From Bacteroidales bacterium (GTDB lineage Bacteria > Bacteroidota > Bacteroidia > Bacteroidales > UBA1402): a DNA stretch of 9,551 nucleotides. Shown in pieces: positions 6,207 through 9,551 of this stretch. How positions within the stretch are numbered: position 1 is the stretch's first letter; each line of letters starts with the position of its first letter. The stretch lies in contig DOBD01000236.1 in NCBI GenBank assembly GCA_003506275.1, positions 830 to 10,380 of the forward strand, written 5' to 3'. A program made the translations under genes and the position numbers. The notes beneath the pieces are model-generated. The model did not search any database. It had not been told where the DNA came from and saw only the letters and a program-made list of their open reading frames with translations.

Positions 6207-6235
6207 TCTTCAAGAACCGGAATGAACACCAAACA

Positions 6236-8371
6236 ATGTTGAGTCTAAATTTCAAACACCGTCTGACAGCCTGCTTATTGCTGTTTATGACCGTATGCTA
6301 TCCCCACTTGAAAGCCGAAGACACCCCGGCCTTTCCCGGAGCAGAAGGCTTCGGCCGCTACACCACCGGTGGCAGGGGAGGAGCTGTTTATCATGTAACG
6401 TCCCTGGCCGACGATGGCAGCGAAGGGACTTTCCGTTGGGCTATCAATAAAGGCGGGCGTCGCACCATCGTGTTTGACGTGTCCGGTACCATCCGATTGA
6501 CCAGCGCCTTGCCTCTTTCCAGCGGCAACGTTACCATCGCCGGACAGACAGCACCGGGTGATGGTATCTGCATCGCCGATTACCCCTTCACCATAAACGC
6601 GAGCAACGTCATCATCCGCTTTATGCGTTTTCGCCTGGGCAACACCTATGTAGCTTATCACGAGGGTGATGGTTTGGGAGGCATGGATCAGGAAAACGTC
6701 ATCGTCGACCATTGCTCCGTTAGCTGGAGCATCGACGAATGTTGTTCGGTATACGGCATGAAAAACCTGACCGTGCAATGGTGCCTCATTGCCCAAAGTC
6801 TTTACGACGCCGGTCATTCCAAGGGTGCCCACGGTTACGGAGGCAATTGGGGCGGATCGGGAGCCAGCTACCACCACAACCTGCTCTGCCACCATGGCAG
6901 CCGTACACCACGCTTGGGTCCCAGGGCCTCCACGCAGACCGATGAACGCATGGACATGCGCAACAATGTGATCTACAATTGGGGTGGATTAGGTTGCTAC
7001 GGGGGAGAAGGCATGAATGTCAACATCGTCAACAATTACTACAAGCCAGGCCCTGCCACCTTGCAACGCCCGGATTACATCCAATACCGCATCGCAGCAC
7101 CAGGCATACGAACCACCAGCTATGTCCAATCATCTCCGGCTTTCTTGCCCATGTTGCACGTGTGGGGCAAGTATTATGTTGATGGCAACCATATGAACGG
7201 TCACAGTGACGTAACGGCCGACAATTGGACCAAAGGGGTCTATGCTCAGATATCCAATGCAAACAACGATAACCTGTATACACAGGCGACAAAAGATACC
7301 ATCAGACTGTTGACTCCCCTTGCCTTTTTGCGCACCACCACCCACACGCCTGCGCAAGCTTATGACAAGGTATTGGCCTATGCCGGTGCCTCCCTGTCCC
7401 GCGACTGGGTGGACAGCCTGATGGTCTACGATGTAAGAAACGGCAAGGCTTCCAGGACGGGTGGCACCAACGCGCCAGGCATCATCAACAGTCCCGAAGA
7501 CAACCGACCGGCTGATGCACCCGAAGACTGGACTCCCTGGCCTGTACTCAACACAGGTACGGTACCCGTGGATACGGATAGGGATGGCATCCCTGATGAG
7601 TGGGAAACCACCCACGGTCTTAATCCCGCCAATGCAGCCGATGGGGCAACGATGGGTGCAGAGGGTTATACCTGGTTGGAACACTACCTGAACAGCCTGG
7701 TGGCCCCCATCATGACTGAGGGGCTCGAAGGAGGCATACCGGCGGGAGAGACCATCAGTACCCCTATACCTACCCACACCAACGTGGTATTATCGCAAGC
7801 CACCTACACCGGTGTTGTCGGAGCTACTTCCCCCTGGACCTTCGATGGCGGGTATGCCATATCCAACAACAACGGCAAAACGTACGCCACCGGCAAGGAG
7901 CAGGGCATCAAGTTTTCCAGGGATGTCCCTTTTACAGTGACTTTGCCATCCGGCGTCAGGGTGGACAGCCTGCGTCTGGTCGGATACGACAATTATGCAG
8001 GTTTCGATGCCTACCTGAGTGAATTGAACGGTGTCAGTTTTGCTTCAACCCAGTACGTTTTTCCCAAGAAAGACGCACTGGGCAATTACACGGTGGCCGC
8101 TCACACCATAGCCCTGGATCCCCCTGCCACGGCTTCCTTCGGGCTCAAATTTGGCGGTGAACAAGTGGTAGTTTACCTGGAATTGCTCACCACAAACCCC
8201 TCCTCCCTTCAAAAACCAGCAGTAGGCAACGAATCCCTTGGATTGATCAATGTCTACACCCTCGACGGACGTCTGGTCCGCCGCCAAATCCCCTACAAGC
8301 AGGCCCTGGAGAGTTTGTATCCTGGTTTTTACCTGGTTGGCCGGCAAAAAGTGCTGATTCAGCCCCGCTAG
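6236..8371 (+). CDS. Secreted pectate lyase, polysaccharide lyase family 1
   Basis: A 711-residue exported enzyme that cleaves polygalacturonate by beta-elimination. Residues 1-27 form a signal peptide (KHRL then ACLLLFMTVC, cleavage near LKA-ED). The beta-helix core spans about 30-440: FPGAEGFGRYTTGGRGG at 33-49, the calcium-site region DHCSVSWSIDE at 158-168, HSKGAHGYGG at 194-203, and SRTPRLGPR at 222-230 with the likely catalytic Arg. VDTDRDGIPDEWETTHGLNP at 445-464 is a thrombospondin-3-like calcium loop often found in Bacteroidota pectate lyases. Residues about 510-655 form an Asn/Thr-rich beta domain I cannot name. Residues 669-711 (INVYTLDGRLV, then YPGFYLVG-QKVLI) resemble a type A type IX secretion tail. 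ATG 6236 is chosen over GTG 6188 because the signal peptide begins properly there. No SusC/SusD genes are adjacent. Confidence 0.9.
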   Translation: MLSLNFKHRLTACLLLFMTVCYPHLKAEDTPAFPGAEGFGRYTTGGRGGAVYHVTSLADDGSEGTFRWAINKGGRRTIVFDVSGTIRLTSALPLSSGNVTIAGQTAPGDGICIADYPFTINASNVIIRFMRFRLGNTYVAYHEGDGLGGMDQENVIVDHCSVSWSIDECCSVYGMKNLTVQWCLIAQSLYDAGHSKGAHGYGGNWGGSGASYHHNLLCHHGSRTPRLGPRASTQTDERMDMRNNVIYNWGGLGCYGGEGMNVNIVNNYYKPGPATLQRPDYIQYRIAAPGIRTTSYVQSSPAFLPMLHVWGKYYVDGNHMNGHSDVTADNWTKGVYAQISNANNDNLYTQATKDTIRLLTPLAFLRTTTHTPAQAYDKVLAYAGASLSRDWVDSLMVYDVRNGKASRTGGTNAPGIINSPEDNRPADAPEDWTPWPVLNTGTVPVDTDRDGIPDEWETTHGLNPANAADGATMGAEGYTWLEHYLNSLVAPIMTEGLEGGIPAGETISTPIPTHTNVVLSQATYTGVVGATSPWTFDGGYAISNNNGKTYATGKEQGIKFSRDVPFTVTLPSGVRVDSLRLVGYDNYAGFDAYLSELNGVSFASTQYVFPKKDALGNYTVAAHTIALDPPATASFGLKFGGEQVVVYLELLTTNPSSLQKPAVGNESLGLINVYTLDGRLVRRQIPYKQALESLYPGFYLVGRQKVLIQPR

Positions 8372-8403
8372 GTTTATTGTCCTCTGGAACGTTAAAACAT
8401 TCC

Positions 8404-8451
8404 GAATTATCACAAACAAGAATCGGATTGCGATAATTCATCATTTTTTTT
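8404..8451 (+). terminator. Terminator after the pectate lyase gene
   Basis: GAATTATC (8404-8411) pairs perfectly with GATAATTC (8432-8439). Beyond one mismatch, CAA/TTG adds three pairs, leaving a 12-nt loop. Eight T follow at 8444-8451, four bases after the stem. The stem is AT-rich, so efficiency is uncertain, but it is the only terminator candidate before the leuA promoter. Confidence 0.6.
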
Positions 8452-8463
8452 GCGAAAAATGAT
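8440..8463. repeat. 9-bp perfect inverted repeat upstream of the leuA promoter
   Basis: ATCATTTTT (8440-8448) and AAAAATGAT (8455-8463) are perfect complements around a 6-base centre TTTGCG. The repeat starts directly after the terminator stem, contains its T tract, and ends 8 bp before the -33 box of the leuA promoter. It may be part of a bidirectional terminator or an operator. Confidence 0.5.
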
Positions 8464-8471
8464 TGGATTTA

Positions 8472-8501
8472 TTGCGGGAGTTCAAAAAAGCCGTATCTTT
8501 G
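8472..8501 (+). promoter_or_regulatory. Promoter of the leuA leader transcript
   Basis: TTG (8472-8474), a 19-nt spacer and TATCTTTG (8494-8501) reproduce the Bacteroidota promoter consensus with correct spacing. Transcription should begin about 8506-8509, some 14 nt before the leader peptide ATG at 8522 and nearly 200 nt before leuA. Confidence 0.85.
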
Positions 8502-8521
8502 TCCCGTCAAAACACAGACAC

Positions 8522-8593
8522 ATGACAACGTTTACGCTATCCGCCCTATCTATTAATAATGGTATTATTCTGCTAAAGACTGAAACCAGGTAG
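8522..8593 (+). CDS. Leucine/isoleucine-rich leader peptide of the leuA attenuator
   Basis: A 23-codon ORF, ATG at 8522 and TAG at 8591, lying between a consensus promoter and a terminator in front of leuA. Seven of 23 residues are branched-chain: Leu at 6, 9, 17, 18 and Ile at 11, 15, 16. The block Ile-Ile-Leu-Leu is at 15-18 (8564-8575). Three of the four Leu codons are CTA. There is no valine. The ORF has no domain and presumably no function beyond sensing charged tRNA-Leu/Ile by ribosome stalling. Its stop codon lies inside the antiterminator strand 8586-8598, which is the arrangement expected for a control peptide. A second stop (TAA) follows directly in frame. Function is inferred from architecture. 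Confidence 0.75.
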   Translation: MTTFTLSALSINNGIILLKTETR

Positions 8594-8640
8594 TAAGACC
8601 GTGTGGAAACCGTAAAAAATAACCCTTCTTGCTACCCAGG
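8586..8640 (+). promoter_or_regulatory. Antiterminator pairing in the leuA leader RNA
   Basis: GGTAGTAAG (8589-8597), covering the leader stop codon, pairs with CTTGCTACC (8628-8636) over nine base pairs with one G:U. A8598-T8627 adds a tenth, and C8586-C8587 with G8639-G8640 can extend it past a small internal loop. The right strand uses the last three bases of the terminator's 5' arm (8627-8629) and its loop, so antiterminator and terminator cannot both form. Stalling at the Leu codons 8570-8575 leaves 8589 onward free; a ribosome at the stop codon covers it. Confidence 0.75.
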
Positions 8641-8657
8641 TGAGAAGGGTTTTTTTT
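8621..8657 (+). terminator. Attenuator terminator upstream of leuA
   Basis: AACCCTTCT (8621-8629) pairs perfectly with AGAAGGGTT (8643-8651) around a 13-nt loop, and eight T run from 8650 to 8657. An A-rich stretch (8613-8619) precedes it. It stands 48 nt before the leuA ATG, within the leuA transcript, so it must be bypassed for leuA to be expressed. Confidence 0.88.
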
Positions 8658-8705
8658 AAGCCATTACCGCAACCAACGACTATAACACCAAAAACATAGC
8701 AATCC

Positions 8706-9551
8706 ATGTCCGAGAAAGTTTACATGTTTGACACCACGCTCAGGGACGGCGAACAAGTGCCCGGCTGCCAATTGAATACCGTAGAAAAGATACAAGTGGC
8801 CAAGGCCTTGGAAAACCTGGGGGTCGATGTCATTGAGGCCGGTTTCCCCATTTCAAGTCCTGGAGACTTCCACTCTGTGGTTGAGATCAGCAAGGCTGTA
8901 ACCTGGCCTGTAATCTGTGCCTTGACCCGCTCCGTTCAAAAAGACATCGAAGTGGCTGCCGAAGCCCTCAAGTATGCCAAGCGCGGTCGTATCCACACCG
9001 GTATCGGAACCTCCGATTACCACATCAAGTACAAATTCAACTCCAACCAGGACGACATCCTGGAAAGAGCCATCGCCTGTGTGAAGTACGCCCGCAAATT
9101 TGTGGACGACGTGGAATTCTACGCCGAAGACGCCGGCCGTACCGACAACGTCTACCTGGCCAAAGTGGTCGAAGCCGTCATCAAGGCGGGCGCCACCGTG
9201 GTCAATATCCCAGACACCACCGGCTATTGCCTCCCCAACGTATATGGAGAGAAGATCAAATTTCTGATGGAAAACGTCAGCAACATCGACAAAGCCATCA
9301 TTTCTACCCATTGCCACAACGACCTGGGCATGGCCACCGCCAACACCATGGCCGGTATTCTCAACGGTGCCAGACAGGTGGAGGTCACCATCAACGGTAT
9401 CGGTGAACGGGCAGGCAACACAGCCTTGGAAGAAGTGGCCATGATCCTCAAGAGCCACAAGGATTTGCCCTACCAAACCAACATCAACACGCCCTTCATT
9501 GTGCCTACCAGCCGCCTGGTGTCCAGTCTGATGAACATGCCGGTACAGCCC
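8706..9551 (+). CDS. leuA: 2-isopropylmalate synthase LeuA (N-terminal 282 residues)
   Basis: Catalyses acetyl-CoA plus 2-oxoisovalerate to 2-isopropylmalate, the first committed step of leucine synthesis, in the cytosol. The reading frame is open from ATG 8706 to the window end, giving 282 of about 500 residues; the rest of the TIM barrel and the C-terminal leucine-feedback domain are outside. The HMGL-like barrel is clear: [10 protein letters not shown] (8-17) with Arg13 and metal ligand Asp14, [12 protein letters not shown] (44-55), EDAGRT (141-146), IPDTTGY (168-174), the metal-binding HCH at 202-204, and [14 protein letters not shown] (230-243) with ligand Asn238. These positions agree with E. 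coli LeuA, separating it from citramalate and homocitrate synthases. It is preceded by a leader-peptide attenuator and probably leads a leucine operon continuing to the right. Confidence 0.96.
   Translation, partial: MSEKVYMFDTTLRDGEQVPGCQLNTVEKIQVAKALENLGVDVIEAGFPISSPGDFHSVVEISKAVTWPVICALTRSVQKDIEVAAEALKYAKRGRIHTGIGTSDYHIKYKFNSNQDDILERAIACVKYARKFVDDVEFYAEDAGRTDNVYLAKVVEAVIKAGATVVNIPDTTGYCLPNVYGEKIKFLMENVSNIDKAIISTHCHNDLGMATANTMAGILNGARQVEVTINGIGERAGNTALEEVAMILKSHKDLPYQTNINTPFIVPTSRLVSSLMNMPVQP

Noticed and set aside
6188..6235. GTG start at 6188 for the pectate lyase
   Set aside because: It precedes the probable -7 box at 6199-6206 and adds a charged stretch before the signal peptide; ATG 6236 gives a normal signal sequence.
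7130..7777. A 215-codon minus-strand open frame inside the pectate lyase gene
   Set aside because: No domain features, and the sense strand continues an intact secreted enzyme.
8601..8657. T-box or metabolite riboswitch in the leuA leader
   Set aside because: No T-box core sequence or recognisable aptamer is visible; the leader ORF and paired segments explain the region.
8853..9476. A 207-codon minus-strand open frame inside leuA
   Set aside because: leuA has all catalytic motifs on the plus strand; the antisense translation is Gly/Val/His-rich low-information sequence.

Overview
The window looks like chromosomal DNA of a Bacteroidota bacterium, most likely of the order Bacteroidales, at roughly even GC content. 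Support comes from several promoters with the Bacteroidota -7 box TAnnTTTG (three of them read GTATCTTTG), start codons without Shine-Dalgarno sequences, a lipoprotein thioredoxin, and a secreted family-1 pectate lyase with a thrombospondin-3-like calcium loop and a tail resembling a type IX secretion signal. The genus cannot be fixed from this stretch.

Layout, left to right. (1) 1-73: an initiator tRNA-Met gene on the minus strand with a near-ideal promoter. (2) 212-2314: a tight three-gene operon on the plus strand (TetR-type repressor, FabG ketoacyl-ACP reductase, RluA-family pseudouridine synthase). An 8+8 bp inverted repeat over the -7 box of the regulator is a good candidate autorepression operator. 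(3) 2407-3398: a short, cysteine-rich MarR-type regulator followed by a periplasmic lipoprotein thioredoxin, closed by a strong hairpin terminator. (4) 3520-5324: a sugar-kinase-like phosphotransferase whose stop overlaps (ATGA) the start of a nucleotidyltransferase. The pair resembles AmgK/MurU of peptidoglycan amino-sugar recycling. (5) 5351-6118, minus strand: a YdfG-type short-chain dehydrogenase, divergent from (6) 6236-8371, a large secreted pectate lyase. (7) 8372-9551: a terminator, a promoter, a leucine/isoleucine-rich leader peptide with mutually exclusive antiterminator and terminator hairpins, then leuA (2-isopropylmalate synthase), cut by the window end.

The most interesting structure is the leuA leader at 8472-8657. 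It has every part of a ribosome-mediated transcription attenuator: a consensus promoter, a 23-codon ORF with an Ile-Ile-Leu-Leu block, a segment covering the ORF's stop codon that pairs with the 5' half and loop of the terminator, and a terminator with an eight-T tract. The spacing fits the model. A ribosome stalled on the Leu codons would leave the antiterminator strand free, and one at the stop codon would cover it. The other candidates are regulatory palindromes at 182-210 and 6171-6193, and the cysteine-rich MarR beside a thioredoxin. The genes are otherwise ordinary housekeeping and carbohydrate-use genes. I see no mobile element, CRISPR array or broken gene.
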